From Roseicyclus sp. (GTDB lineage: Bacteria; Pseudomonadota; Alphaproteobacteria; Rhodobacterales; Rhodobacteraceae): DNA of 64,000 nt. Below the pieces are notes generated by a model. That model saw nothing but the letters and a program-made list of their open reading frames with translations, was not told the DNA's origin and did not search any database. Below, piece after piece: positions 39,156 to 49,013 of this stretch. The stretch is taken from the NCBI GenBank assembly GCA_018401055.1, contig JAGYLB010000072.1, positions 1 through 64,000 on the forward strand, written 5' to 3'. Both the position numbers and the translations under genes were made by a program. Numbering within the stretch: the first letter of the stretch is position 1; each line of letters begins with the position of its first letter.

Positions 39156-40433
39156 GTGAACATCCTGATCCTTGGAAGCGGCGGGCGCGAACACAGCCTC
39201 GCCTGGGCCGTGCTGCAAAACCCCAAATGCGACCGGCTCATCGTGGCACCGGGCAATGCCGGGATCACCATGATCGCCGATTGCGCAGATCTGGACATCA
39301 CCGACGCCGAGGCGGTGGTGGGTTTCACGGTCGAGGAATCCATTGATTTCGTCATCATCGGGCCCGAGGCGCCACTGGCCGCTGGCGTGGCCGATGCGCT
39401 GGCGGCGTCGGGCATCCTCGCCTTCGGGCCCTCCGCGGCGGCGGCGCGGCTGGAGGCCTCCAAATCCTTCACCAAGGAAGTCTGCGATGCCTGCGGCGCG
39501 CCGACCGCGGCCTGGGCGCGCTTCACCGATGCGGCCTCGGCACGCGCCCATGTCACCGCGCAGGGCGCCCCCATCGTGGTCAAGGCCGACGGGCTGGCGT
39601 CCGGCAAGGGCGTAGTGGTGGCAGAGACGAGTCGAACAGGCCCACGCCGCCATCGACGAGATGTTCGGCGGGGCTTTCGGCACAGCCGGGGCAGAGGTGG
39701 TCATCGAAGAGTTCATGGCGGGCGAAGAAGCCTCCTTCTTCGTCCTGTCGGATGGCGAGACGGTGCTGCCCATCGGCACGGCGCAAGACCACAAGCGAAT
39801 CGGCGACGGTGATACCGGCCCAAACACCGGCGGCATGGGGGCCTACAGCCCCGCCCCGGTGATGACCGACGCGGTGACGGAAGCAGCCCTCAATCGCATC
39901 GTGCGCCCAACCGTGGCCGAAATGGTCCGGCGTGGCACGCCTTATCGCGGTGTGCTCTATGTCGGGCTGATGATCGAGGACGGCGCGCCACGGCTTGTCG
40001 AATACAACGTCCGCTTCGGCGACCCGGAATGTCAGGTTCTGATGATGCGGCTGGGCGGCCAGGCGCTCGACCTTATGCTGGCCTGCGCCGAGGGGCGGCT
40101 GGCCGAGATGCAGGTCAGCTGGGCCGAGGATCACGCCCTGACGGTGGTGATGGCGGCACACGGGGTATCGGGCGACTGGCGGTAAGAGGCAGAAAGCGTC
40201 ATCTGGCCGGCCTCGATGCCCCTGCCGGATTCCTACCGCATGGTCTTTCCACATGCGGCACTGCGAGGGCTGAGGGGACATGGCGTTGCGAGACGGAGGG
40301 CGGGTTCTGGGCGATCACGGCGCGCGGTGCGACCCGCCATGAAGGCTCGCGACCGCGCCTAGCCGCCGTAGTCGGCAGCATCGACTGGCCCGAGGGCGTG
40401 CATCGCCGCGACATCGGGTGGCGAGCGTTGTGA
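39156..40433 (+). CDS. purD: Phosphoribosylamine-glycine ligase, frame-broken
   Basis: 425 codons, the usual PurD length. Starts at GTG 39156 (MNILILGSGGREHSLAWAVL). ATP-grasp features are present: VVKADGLASGKGVVVAE, then after a frame change near 39635 AAIDEMFGGAFGTAGAEVVI, NTGGMGAYSPAPVMTDAV and YNVRFGDPECQVLMMRLGG. Further shifts near 40175-40310 precede the C-terminal end IDWPEGVHRRDIGWRAL. PurD is essential for de novo purine synthesis, so the frame breaks here are almost certainly sequence errors. Confidence 0.93.
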
Positions 40434-40440
40434 GAGTAAA

Positions 40441-40488
40441 GGTGCGCTCTACGGGGTCATAAATGTCAGGTCCGCCTTCAGGCGCACC
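40441..40488. repeat. REP-like palindromic element (copy A)
   Basis: GGTGCGCTCTACGG at 40441-40454 and CGCCTTCAGGCGCACC at 40473-40488 form an imperfect inverted pair between the convergent purD and lyxose isomerase-like genes. The core GCCTTCAGGCGCACC recurs at 51.58, 55.56-55.61 and 56.27 kb. Confidence 0.6.
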
Positions 40489-40498
40489 ACTCCACCAA

Positions 40499-41185
40499 TC
40501 ACCCCAACCACCGCCCATAATCCGACACCAGCAGATGCGTCGGCGCCTCATCCTCCTCGATCTCGGCGAAACGCCCGATCGGCTCACGGAACCAGTTGTC
40601 GGTCTCGTCATCATTGACGGTCGAGACCTCGCCGATCAGCACATCGCCCCCCTCGCCCCAGAAAGCGTGCCAATCGCCCGGCATCAGCGTCACGCTTTCG
40701 CCCGGCGCCAGCATCAGCACCTCGCCCGGCGCGAAATCGCGGGCAATGCCGTCGCACATGACGCGGCCACCGGCCTCGCCGTCGAAGGACCCGTCGGGCG
40801 CCGAGCCGAACAGCTCGACGGCCAGCGTTGCCCCGCCCCGGTTGATGATATCCTCGGCCTTCAGGTAATGGCTGTGCATCGGCGACAGCTGATCGTGTTT
40901 TGAAATCAGCAGCTTCTCGGCGTAGCACATGCCGCCACCGCGCTGCAGGTCGGCCAGTCGTCCGTTCCTGAGCGTAAAAAGGAACAGCCCCATCTCATCG
41001 TAACGGCCCTGTCCGTAATCGGTGATGTCCCAGCCCATCCGCCCGGCGATTACCGCCTCGGCCCGGGTTGCGTTGGCGCGCATCTCGTCAGGGGTCCAAT
41101 AGGCAAACGGCGGCAGGCTAAAGCCGAAGCTCCGCATGAAGCCATCAGCCTTGGCCATGATCTCGTTGATCTCGGAGCGTTTCAT
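40499..41185 (-). CDS. D-lyxose/D-mannose ketol-isomerase family protein
   Basis: 228 aa from the ATG at 41185 (MKRSEINEIMAKADGFMRSF), preceded by an AGGTGG site. A cupin fold with metal ligands is visible: KHDQLSPMHSHYLKAEDIIN supplies His-x-His and Glu, and LMPGDWHAFWGEGGDVLIGE supplies the later His. This matches D-lyxose isomerases, which interconvert lyxose and xylulose or mannose and fructose. It stands alone, convergent with purD. Confidence 0.82.
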   Translation of the reverse strand: MKRSEINEIMAKADGFMRSFGFSLPPFAYWTPDEMRANATRAEAVIAGRMGWDITDYGQGRYDEMGLFLFTLRNGRLADLQRGGGMCYAEKLLISKHDQLSPMHSHYLKAEDIINRGGATLAVELFGSAPDGSFDGEAGGRVMCDGIARDFAPGEVLMLAPGESVTLMPGDWHAFWGEGGDVLIGEVSTVNDDETDNWFREPIGRFAEIEEDEAPTHLLVSDYGRWLG

Positions 41186-41315
41186 CCACCTGCCCTTCCG
41201 TGCCAGACTGCGCTGCATCTGGGCCGAAAGTCACGGCAAGCTCAAGGGGTCAGACGCCCCGGTCCATCGGCCCGGACAGCGCATGCCTCCGGGCCGACGG
41301 GCACGGGGCCCTGCT

Positions 41316-41585
41316 TCAGCAGTGGGCGACGTAGTAGCCGCCGCGCCCGTCGGCATAGGCGCATTCACGGGTGGTCTGATTCTGCGCCACCACGGCACCG
41401 GCCGCGGCGCCGCCCAGCACCGCGACAGCGGTCCACTGTGGGTTGGCACCGACCAGTTCCGAAAGCGCGAAACCGGCGGCGCCGCCAAAGACGGCGCCAA
41501 CGGCGGATTGGTTCTGCGGGGTCGGCTGGCAGGCCGACACGGCAATGGCAGCACAGAGCAGGGCTGCCGAAATCTTGAGTTTCAT
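41316..41585 (-). CDS. Small lipoprotein with glycine-zipper segment
   Basis: 89 aa from the ATG at 41585 (MKLKISAALLCAAIAVSACQ). The lipobox VSAC gives Cys19 as the modified residue. The central VGAVFGGAAGFALSELVGAN and VAVLGGAAAGAVVAQNQ have small-residue spacing like glycine-zipper 2TM proteins. Probably an outer-membrane-associated lipoprotein of unknown role. Confidence 0.7.
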   Translation of the reverse strand: MKLKISAALLCAAIAVSACQPTPQNQSAVGAVFGGAAGFALSELVGANPQWTAVAVLGGAAAGAVVAQNQTTRECAYADGRGGYYVAHC

Positions 41586-41644
41586 GGTCTTTCCTTCGTC
41601 ATTGACTGGCGCGTGGCCGCCTGTCATGGTCAGGTCCCCACGCA

Positions 41645-42223
41645 TCATATAGCACAAAGGCCGCCGCACCAAGGTGCGGCAGCCTGGCTAGACAAGGAAT
41701 CCGGCGAGTTTAGCGCTGCGCGAGCCGTCAGCACGTCATCGACCTGTTTCTGGGCGCCAGCCTCGTCCACACCCTTAACGGCGGCCAGTTCACGGGTCAG
41801 ACGCTCCAGCGCAGCCTCGTAAAGCTGACGCTCGGAATAGGACTGTTCGCGCTGGTCGTCGCCGCGGTGCAGGTCACGCACCACTTCGGCGATGGAGATC
41901 AGGTCGCCGGAATTGATCTTTTGCTCGTATTCCTGCGCCCGACGCGACCACATCGCGCGCTTGACCCGCGCCTTGCCCTTGAGCGTATCCATCGCCTTGG
42001 ACACGGTATCGGGCGAGGACAGCGAGCGCATGCCGACCTCGACCGCCTTGGCGGTGGGCACGCGCAGCGTCATCTTGTCCTTCTCGAAGGAGACCACAAA
42101 AAGTTCCAGCCGCAGACCAGCGATTTCCTGCTCTTCGATCGACACGATCTTGCCGACCCCGTGGGCGGGATACACGACATAGTCGTTGGGGCTGAACTCT
42201 TGCGACTTCCGGGTCTTGGTCAT
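41645..42223 (-). CDS. carD: CarD family transcriptional regulator
   Basis: About 170 aa (192 in the raw frame). Starts MTKTRKSQEFSPNDYVVYPA. The N-terminal RNA polymerase-interacting (Tudor-like) domain contains HGVGKIVSIEEQEIAGLRLE, and the C-terminal helical DNA-binding part contains ARVKRAMWSRRAQEYEQKIN, LHRGDDQREQSYSERQLYEA and RLTRELAAVKGVDEA. The raw frame runs through the terminator to 41645; a one-base shift near 41720 would give a stop at 41710-41712, which is more plausible. CarD stabilises RNA polymerase open complexes, activating rRNA and many housekeeping promoters. Confidence 0.92.
   Translation of the reverse strand: MTKTRKSQEFSPNDYVVYPAHGVGKIVSIEEQEIAGLRLELFVVSFEKDKMTLRVPTAKAVEVGMRSLSSPDTVSKAMDTLKGKARVKRAMWSRRAQEYEQKINSGDLISIAEVVRDLHRGDDQREQSYSERQLYEAALERLTRELAAVKGVDEAGAQKQVDDVLTARAALNSPDSLSSQAAAPWCGGLCAI
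41656..41685 (-). terminator. Terminator of carD
   Basis: On the - strand, stem GCCGCACC, loop TT, arm GGTGCGGC (41663-41680), extended by partial AGGCT/GGCCTTT pairing, ends in a short T run. It sits inside the apparent 3' end of the longest carD frame, implying that the real stop lies upstream of it. Confidence 0.65.
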
Positions 42224-42499
42224 TCGTGATTCCTTTTCCATTTCCCGGACGACAGGCGACAAAAAACCTGAGGAAAACCGAAGCTTTCCGCAAGTTGTTC
42301 TATGTCACGATGAAAACCGGGCAGGTTGGCAGACCTGCTGATGCGTTACGGACAGACGGTGTTAACCTGCACTACACATAACACATCTTGCAGCGCATTT
42401 CCAGATATCTGCCATCACGCAACGGCCAACGCCCGTTAATGCAGGCGATCTGCGGCCCCGGGGGCCCCTTGCCGCGCGCCAAGGGGGCGAATCGGTTCC

Positions 42500-42838
42500 T
42501 CAACCCCCTTCGCCGGGGGCCTCCGACAGCAAGTCCATCTTTCCCGGCTTGCCGTCCATCGCCTCGGCGTCGGGCAGCGGGTCCTTCTTGGTGATGATGA
42601 CCGGCCAGGCCTCGGAATACTTGCGGTTGAACTCCACCCATTTCTCCATGTCCGGTTCCGTATCCGGCCGGATCGCATCGGCGGGGCATTCGGGTTCGCA
42701 CACGCCGCAGTCGATGCATTCGTCGGGGTGGATGACCAGCATGTTCTCACCCTCGTAGAAGCAATCCACGGGGCAGACCTCCACGCAATCGGTGTATTTG
42801 CAGGCGATGCAATTTTCCGTCACGACATAGGTCATCAC
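42500..42838 (-). CDS. fdxA: 7Fe-type ferredoxin FdxA
   Basis: 112 aa, intact. [20 protein letters not shown] and [18 protein letters not shown] hold the Cys residues for one [3Fe-4S] and one [4Fe-4S] cluster. The ~50-residue C-terminal extension ([20 protein letters not shown]) is typical of the Azotobacter FdI-like group. MMTY offers two adjacent ATG starts. Located between the S4 protein gene and carD, all on -. The 276-bp gap to carD shows no gene; it should contain the carD promoter. Confidence 0.95.
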   Translation of the reverse strand: MMTYVVTENCIACKYTDCVEVCPVDCFYEGENMLVIHPDECIDCGVCEPECPADAIRPDTEPDMEKWVEFNRKYSEAWPVIITKKDPLPDAEAMDGKPGKMDLLSEAPGEGG

Positions 42839-42978
42839 TCATCCTCGGCTGGTCGTCTGATCCGTCTGCTACGCCACGGGTCTGACCATTGCAAGACCAC
42901 GGCGGCGGCACTTCTGTCGCAGGACTGTAAACCTGAGTTGACAGGTTTCAAGCGGTTTCTCGCAGATGCAATCCGGGT

Positions 42979-43357
42979 TTACTCCGGGTCCGGCACACCG
43001 CCATCGCCGCGCAGGTCGTCCAACGCGCGGCGATCCTTCTTGGTCGGGCGCGGTCCGGTCCCGGTCAGGGGCCGCCTCGGTCTCGGGCGGCGTCAGGTCC
43101 TCGTAAAGCGTCTGCGCCTCGGGCGCGGGGCCGCGACGAATGCCAAGGCCCGTGACGCGGATCACGCGGATGCGGTCCCCCTGCGCAAAGGTCAGAACGT
43201 CGCCGGCACCTATGGCGGTGGCGGGCTTGACCACCCGTGCGCCATTCACCCGCACATGGCCATCCGCCACCAGCCGTGTTGCAAGGCTGCGGGTCTTGAA
43301 GAACCGCGCCTGCCATAGCCACTTGTCGATGCGGCCAGTCGGTCGGGGATCGCTCAG
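42979..43357 (-). CDS. S4-domain RNA-binding protein (HslR-like), frame-broken
   Basis: About 125 aa. RIDKWLWQARFFKTRSLATR followed by VADGHVRVNGARVVKPATAI is the S4 fold of heat-shock protein 15/HslR, which binds stalled 50S subunits. FAQGDRIRVIRVTGLGIRRG follows. A shift near 43055 leads to the charged C-terminus GPRPTKKDRRALDDLRGDGG ending VPDPE (TAA at 42979-42981). No ATG/GTG/TTG start is visible in frame; the coding region appears to overlap the helicase stop, so the 5' limit is approximate and another indel may hide the start. Confidence 0.8.
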
Positions 43358-46300
43358 GTCTTGGTCCTCAAGCCGGCAAGCGCCTGCGCAAAGGGATTGT
43401 CGGGGTCGATCCGGTCGGCCTTGCGTTCAGGGCGGGCGGTGAAGGTCTTGGGCCCATCATCTTCACGCACAGGCTTGCCGCCCTTGCCGCGCTGCGGTTT
43501 GCCGCCCTTGCCACGGGGTTTGCCGCCCTCGCCGCGCGAAGCGCCACCTTCGCTGCGCGGAGCGCCCCCCTCGCCGCGGGATTGCCCACCCTCCTTGCGG
43601 GGCTGCGCGCCGTCGCCGCGCGACCTGTCGCCTGCGCGGCCTGACGTCCACCCTCGGACCGACGGGGGCCTTTCGGACCGCCACCCTGACGACGGGGGCC
43701 ATGTAAAGGTGTAGAACACTTCCATCTCAGACGTACGCAGCGCAGCCACCACATCCGATCGGGACCGGTCAGGCCTTTGCGGCTGCGGCGTCATCGTACG
43801 CGCCCTCGACCTCGGGCGCATCCTGCGCCACCGGCGCGGTCTCGGTCTCGGTCACAGGGGTCTCGGCTGAGGCGCTTCGGCCTCTTCCAGCCCGGTCAGG
43901 CGGCGCCACCGCCAGCACTGTCTCGTCGATGGTCTCCGGGGCGTCGGTGGCCGCGGGTTCAGGCACGAAATCCGCCACGGGCGCGGGTGCGGTCACAGCC
44001 TTGACCTTGGCCCGCTCCCCTCGCTCGGCGCGGTAGCCCAGACCGCCCATCAGGTCGGCGAATTGCTCCAGCGTCAGGCCGCTGATCGACAGCATGTCTG
44101 GCTCGGCCTCGAACCCCGCCGCGCGTATCTTGGTTGCGCAGCATGTCGGCCAGCCGTTCCAGCATGTCGATCCGGATCGCCCGTGCGCCCGCCGGACGGT
44201 AGCCCGACATGGCGTAATAGCCTTGCGGCATGCTGGGCGTCGTGCAGGATCGTAACCAGACCCGGCGGCGGGCTTTCGGGAACTCATCAAGCCCCTGCCA
44301 CAGGCCCCAGAGCACGAGGCGCAGCCGCGTCGGTGCTGGTTTAAGCAGCAATGGCTGAAAGATCGTGAACTGGCCAAAGCGCACGCCATGCTTGCGCAGC
44401 ATGCCGCGCGCATCCTGATCGAGCGCCTTGATGTCATCGGCGATATCGGCGCGCGGGATGATCCCGAACCCCTCCAGCATCCGAAACGCCACGCCGCGCG
44501 CCAGCCCCGTCACCGCCTCGTCGCGCGACAAGGCCAGCAGCGGCTCGAACTGGGCGGCGATGCGGCGGTCGATGAAATGCTGCAACCGGCGCTGCACCTT
44601 GGTGATCACCTCGGGCCCAGCTTCATCGTCGACAAAGGCCTCGGCGGTGGGCTTGATCGGATCGTCGCCCTTGACCAGCTTGCCGATGGCCTGATCGCCC
44701 CACATCAGCCCACCCTGTTCGGTCACGTCGAATTCCGTGTCGGGCGTGTTGTAGAAGCGGTCGGCGCGCAGATGGAACTCGGGGCGCAGCGTGGCCATGG
44801 CAGCCTGACGTAAGGTTTTCGCCTCGTCTGGGCTGGCGGTCTGGTCCTGCCGGAAGCGGAAGCCCTCGATCCGGCCCAGAACCTGACCCTCGATCGTCAC
44901 TTCGCCCTTGTCGTTCACATCGGCCACAAGGCTCTCCTTCTGTTTCAACCGGCGCAGCAGCACGCTCGTCCGCCGGTCGACAAATCTTTGCGTCAGCGCG
45001 CCATGAAGCGCGTCGGACAGTCGGTCTTCTACGGCACGCGTCGCGTCGCGCCAATGGGCAACATCGTCCACCCATCCTTCGCGCTGCGCGACATAGGTCC
45101 ATGTGCGGATGAACGCGAGACGTTTGGACAGCGTATCGATGTCGCCCTCGGTGCGGTCGATGCGCTTGACCTGCCGCGCCAGCCAATCATCGGGCACCCG
45201 GCCCAGAGAGTGCAAGAACTCGAAAATCCGGCCCAAGAGCTCGGCATGTTCGGTATGGCTGATGCCGCGGAAGTCGGGGATGCGGCAGACATCCCAGAGC
45301 AGCCGCACATCGCGCGCGTCGCGCAGGCGCGGCGCAAGATCGGGGCGCTCGGCAATCGCCTTGAGCGCCATCAGGTCGTCGGCTTCGCGCGCGCGCGTCA
45401 GCCATTCGTCGCTGGTCGGCTCCTCGAGCGAGGCGATCAAACGGTCCACCGACCCGAATTCCAGATCCGAGTTGCGCCAAGACAGTTTGCGGATCGGGGC
45501 AAAGCGGTGCTCCTGAATCGCCTCGGCCAGATCGTCGTCCAGCGGTGGCGCCTCGCCGGTCACGCCAAACGTGCCGTCTTGCGTGTAGCGCCCGGCGCGC
45601 CCCGCAATCTGCGCCAACTCGTTGGGCATCAGGTCGCGCATCCGACGCCCGTCAAACTTGCGCAGCCCGGAAAAGGCGACATGCCGGATGTCGAGGTTCA
45701 GGCCCATCCCGATGGCATCCGTCGCCACCAGAAAATCGACATCGCCGTTCTGGTATAGCTCCACCTGCGCGTTGCGCGTGCGCGGGCTGAGCGCCCCCAT
45801 GACGACCGCCGCTCCGCCCTTCTGCCGCCGCAACAGCTCGGCCATGGCATACAGGTTTTCGACCGAAAACCCCACGATGGCGCTGCGGGTGGGCATCCGG
45901 CTTATCTTTTTCGAACCGGTGTAGAGAAGCTGCGAAAACCGCTCTCGGCCCACGAACTGCGCGCGCGGCACCAGCGCCGCGATGGCCCCGCGCATCGTGG
46001 CGGCACCCAAAAACAGCGTCTCGTGATGGCCCCGCGCATGCAAGAGCCGATCAGTGAAGACATGCCCCCGCTCGGGATCGGCGCAAAGCTGGATCTCGTC
46101 CACCGCCAGAAACTCGGGCCCAAGACCCACCGGCATCGCCTCGACCGTGCAGACCCAGTATTGCGCCCGGTCCGGCACGATCCGTTCCTCGCCCGTGACC
46201 AGCGCCACGACCGAGGGGCCGCGCAGACCAACGATCTTGTCATAGACTTCGCGCGCAAGCAGGCGCAGCGGCAGGCCGATCACACCGGTGCGATGCGCCA

Positions 46301-46406
46301 GCATCCGTTCGATGGCGTAATGGGTCTTGCCGGTGTTGGTGGGCCCCAGAACCGCGACGATGCGGCCGCGATCCCGCCCGGTGCCCGTCGTGCTGCCGTC
46401 CATCAT
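43354..46406 (-). CDS. SUV3-like superfamily 2 RNA helicase, frame-broken tail
   Basis: About 1,016 aa from the ATG at 46406. RIVAVLGPTNTGKTHYAIER is Walker A, VDEIQL the DExx-box variant (LAVDEIQLCADPERGHVFTD), and LVATDAIGMGLNLDIRHVAF and ELAQIAGRAGRYTQDG are motifs V and VI. The order matches mitochondrial SUV3 and its alphaproteobacterial relatives, which unwind RNA. The C-terminal ~250 residues are acidic/Pro-rich, then a Gly/Lys/Arg-rich low-complexity repeat (43440-43680), ending PDNPFAQALAGLRTKT. Frame changes occur near 44130, 43790 and 43690. The gene leads the helicase, S4, fdxA, carD run on -. Confidence 0.88.
43440..43690 (-). repeat. Degenerate in-gene repeat encoding a GGxPRGEGG-type tail
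   Basis: On the - strand, units translate as EGGQSRGEGGAPRSEGG, then ASRGEGGKPRGKGG, then KPQRGKGGKPV. At the DNA level this is an irregular 15-30-nt repeat of CGCGGCGAGGGCGGC-like sequence. It is inside the helicase coding region and resembles RGG-type RNA-binding tails. Confidence 0.7.
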
Positions 46407-46449
46407 TTTGGCTGACTTTCCTCGCGCCCCCGACGGCGGGCGGGGCGGA

Positions 46450-47007
46450 TCAGAGGGTCTGACCCCCAAGCGCGCGTTCGACCCGGTTCACCGCCTCGTT
46501 TATTTCGTCGCGGTGGGGATGTATAGCCTGCGCCGCGCGGAAGGCGCGCAGCGCATCCTGAAACTCGCCCATATCCTCCAGCATGAAACCAAGGCCGGTC
46601 AGCGCCCCGAAATGGCGCGGTTCCAGCGCCAGCACGCGCTGGATATCGGCGATCGAAGGGCCGTAGCGATTCGCCTCGAAGAACATGGTGGCCCGCGCAT
46701 TCCAGCCCTCGGCAAAGTCGGGGGCATGGTCGGTCAGGGCGGTCAGGTGGTTGTAGGCCGCTTCCATATCCCCCGCCGCAAGCGCCGCACGGCCCTGCGA
46801 CAGCAGATAATCGGCCGAGGCCGAGCCCGACCGCGACCAGAGCATGTAGATTTCTTCCTCGACCACCGACCAGTTGCGCAGGTCTGGCTGCGCCAGCCGG
46901 TCGAGCAAGGTGTCGACGCGATCCCCATCTTGCGCGACCGCAAGTAAGGGAACCCCGCACAGGAGTGCCGCAAGGGCAATATTGTGAAAAGCACGCTTCA
47001 TTCGCAT
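46450..47007 (-). CDS. Exported tetratricopeptide-repeat protein
   Basis: About 185 aa. Signal peptide MKRAFHNIALAALLCGVPLL with cleavage near AVA-QD, suggesting a periplasmic location; starts at 47007 or 47001. At least three TPR-like helix pairs follow: DYLLSQGRAALAAGDMEAAY, FAEGWNARATMFFEANRYGP and HFGALTGLGFMLEDMGEFQD. Likely a scaffold protein; partner unknown. It lies 43 bp upstream of the helicase gene on the same strand. Confidence 0.8.
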   Translation of the reverse strand: MRMKRAFHNIALAALLCGVPLLAVAQDGDRVDTLLDRLAQPDLRNWSVVEEEIYMLWSRSGSASADYLLSQGRAALAAGDMEAAYNHLTALTDHAPDFAEGWNARATMFFEANRYGPSIADIQRVLALEPRHFGALTGLGFMLEDMGEFQDALRAFRAAQAIHPHRDEINEAVNRVERALGGQTL

Positions 47008-47091
47008 GATCGGAAAGCTAGCATGTTTGCACGGGGGGTCCATATCAAACCCGTGCGAGCACACGGGACATGGATGAAAGGACCGGAAGAG

Positions 47092-47383
47092 ATGAGCGTG
47101 ATCGACGAGGCGGTAAGCCAATTGGGCGCGAAACTGGGGGGCGGCTTTGACGGATCGGCGAAATTCGTCATCGAGGGCGAAGGCGCAGTGATCGTGGATG
47201 GCGCAGGCGTGCGCGCAGCCCCTTGAGGGCGAAGAAGCCGATGTGACCATGACCGCGAATGCCGACACGTTTCAGGACATTCTCGCGGGCACTCTCAATC
47301 CCACGATGGCCTTCATGTCGGGCAAGCTGAAGCTCGACGGCGACATGGGAACGGCCATGAAGCTCGGATCGGCGCTGTCTTGA
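47092..47383 (+). CDS. SCP2 sterol-binding domain protein, one frameshift
   Basis: About 96 aa starting MSVIDEAVSQLGAKLGGGFD. The frame changes near 47215, after GAGVRAAP, and resumes EGEEADVTMTANADTFQDIL. NPTMAFMSGKLKLDGDMGTA and MKLGSAL are the conserved C-terminal part of the SCP2 fold, which binds a lipid in a hydrophobic tunnel. The stop overlaps the start of the hydrolase gene (TGATG), suggesting a lipid-related functional pair. Confidence 0.85.
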
Positions 47384-48333
47384 TGCTGACCGGCGCGTCC
47401 CCCGTGGGCCTGACCCCCGCCCCGTTCCTTGCCGATGTCGCCGAAGGGCCGACGGGCGTCGGCGCATGGTGGGTGGCCAGTGCCGACGGAACGCGTCTGC
47501 GCATGGCCGTCTGGCCCAAAGGACAAAAGGGCACCGTCCTGATGTTTCCGGGCCGGACCGAGTATTGCGAGAAATACGGGCGTGTCGCGGCCGAACTGGC
47601 GGCGGCGGGCTATGGCATGGCGTCCTTCGACTGGCGCGGGCAGGGTCTGGCCGACCGCCCGCAGCACCGCCGCGACATGGGCCATGTGGTCCATTTTGAC
47701 GAATACCGGCAAGATGTGGCGGCGTTTCGCGGCGCGCTTGAGGCGCTCGGGGTACCGAAACCCTGGTTCTTGATCGGGCATTCCATGGGCGGGGCCATCG
47801 GCCTGCGGGCGCTCCATGACGGCTTGCCGGTCCGCGCTGCAGCCTTCACAGCGCCGATGTGGGGCATCAGATGAAACGCCATCTCTGCGCCGATCCGCGG
47901 CCTTGTGCTGGGGCTGTCCGGGCCGCTGGGCTCGACAAGTCCTTCGCTCTGACCACCGGACCCTGCAAGCCGATGGTGTTCGAGGACAACCAACTGACGA
48001 CAGACAGGGGGCAATTCGATTACATGGCCCGGCCAGACCGCTACGCACCCCGATCTGGCGCTGGGTGGCCCGTCGACCCGCTGGCTCAAAGCCGCGCTGC
48101 GCGAAAGCGCCGCGCTGATGGAGATGCCTGCGCCCGATCTGCCCTGCATCGCCTTGGTGGGCAGCAGAGAGAAGATCGTCGAGCCGCAAGCCATCGAACG
48201 CCGCATGCAAAACTGGCCCAAGGGACGTTTCACCGTCATCAACGGCGCAGAGCACGAGGTCTTGATGGAAGCCCCCGCACAGCGCGCCGCAACGCTTGCG
48301 GCGATTGTCGGGCTGTTCGACGCCAACGCCTAG
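47383..48333 (+). CDS. Alpha/beta hydrolase (lysophospholipase-like), frame-broken
   Basis: 316 codons. [20 protein letters not shown] is the oxyanion-side HG-like region, [20 protein letters not shown] is typical of the PldB/monoglyceride lipase group, and [20 protein letters not shown] contains the nucleophile Ser. Frame changes near 47875 and 48045 interrupt the cap. The C-terminal [20 protein letters not shown] contains the catalytic His. Translationally coupled to the SCP2 gene; its stop overlaps that of convergent lolD. Confidence 0.85.
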
Positions 48334-49013
48334 GCGGGGCGCAAGACGCCCTTCTCCATCTTCAGCGTGCGGTCCATCCGCGCCGCCAGCCCCGGATTAT
48401 GGGTCGCGATCAGCGCTCCCATCCCCGTCTCGCGCACCAAACCCATCAGCGTGTCGAACACCGTGTCCGAGGTGGCGGGGTCAAGGTTGCCGGTCGGCTC
48501 ATCGGCCAGCAGCAGGCGCGGGCTGGTTGGCCAACGCCCGGCAAAATGCCACCCGCTGCTGTTCGCCGCCCGACAACGCCGCGGGCCGGTGATGGAGCCT
48601 TTCAGCCAGACCGACCGCGGTCAGAAGATCGCGTGCCCGCGCCTCGGCCTCTGCCTTGGCTACAGCATTGGCCAGTTGCGGCAACGATGTTCTCCACGCG
48701 CCGTGAACTCCGGCAACAAGTGGTGGAACTGGTAGACGAACCCCACCATGCCCCGCCGCGCCGCGGTGCGCGCGCGGTCGCCCGCCTGCGACAGATCCTG
48801 CCCCGCGATCACCACGGCCCCGGCATCGGGCGCATCCAGCAGCCCCGCGATGTGCAGAAGCGTCGATTTCCCCGCACCCGACGGCGCGACCAGCGCCACC
48901 ACCTCGCCCGGCGCGATCTCAACGCTTGCGCCGCGCAGCACCCGCACCTCGTTCGGGAGGCCAAGGTTGTACCCCTTCTCGATCTTCTCCAGCCGCAGCG
49001 CCGCGTCACTCAT
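48330..49013 (-). CDS. lolD: Lipoprotein-releasing system ATP-binding protein LolD, frame-broken
   Basis: About 227 aa. [20 protein letters not shown] precedes Walker A ([20 protein letters not shown]). [12 protein letters not shown] is the Q-loop region; a shift near 48690 then gives [20 protein letters not shown] and the signature [20 protein letters not shown] second shift near 48520 leads to [20 protein letters not shown] (Walker B), [13 protein letters not shown] (H-loop) and the stop at 48330. LolCDE extracts lipoproteins from the inner membrane for transfer to LolA. Its ATG overlaps the permease stop. Confidence 0.92.

Noticed and set aside
43440..43690. CRISPR-like or tandem repeat array
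   Set aside because: Units are irregular, have no constant repeat/spacer structure and translate into a Gly-rich protein tail in the helicase gene.
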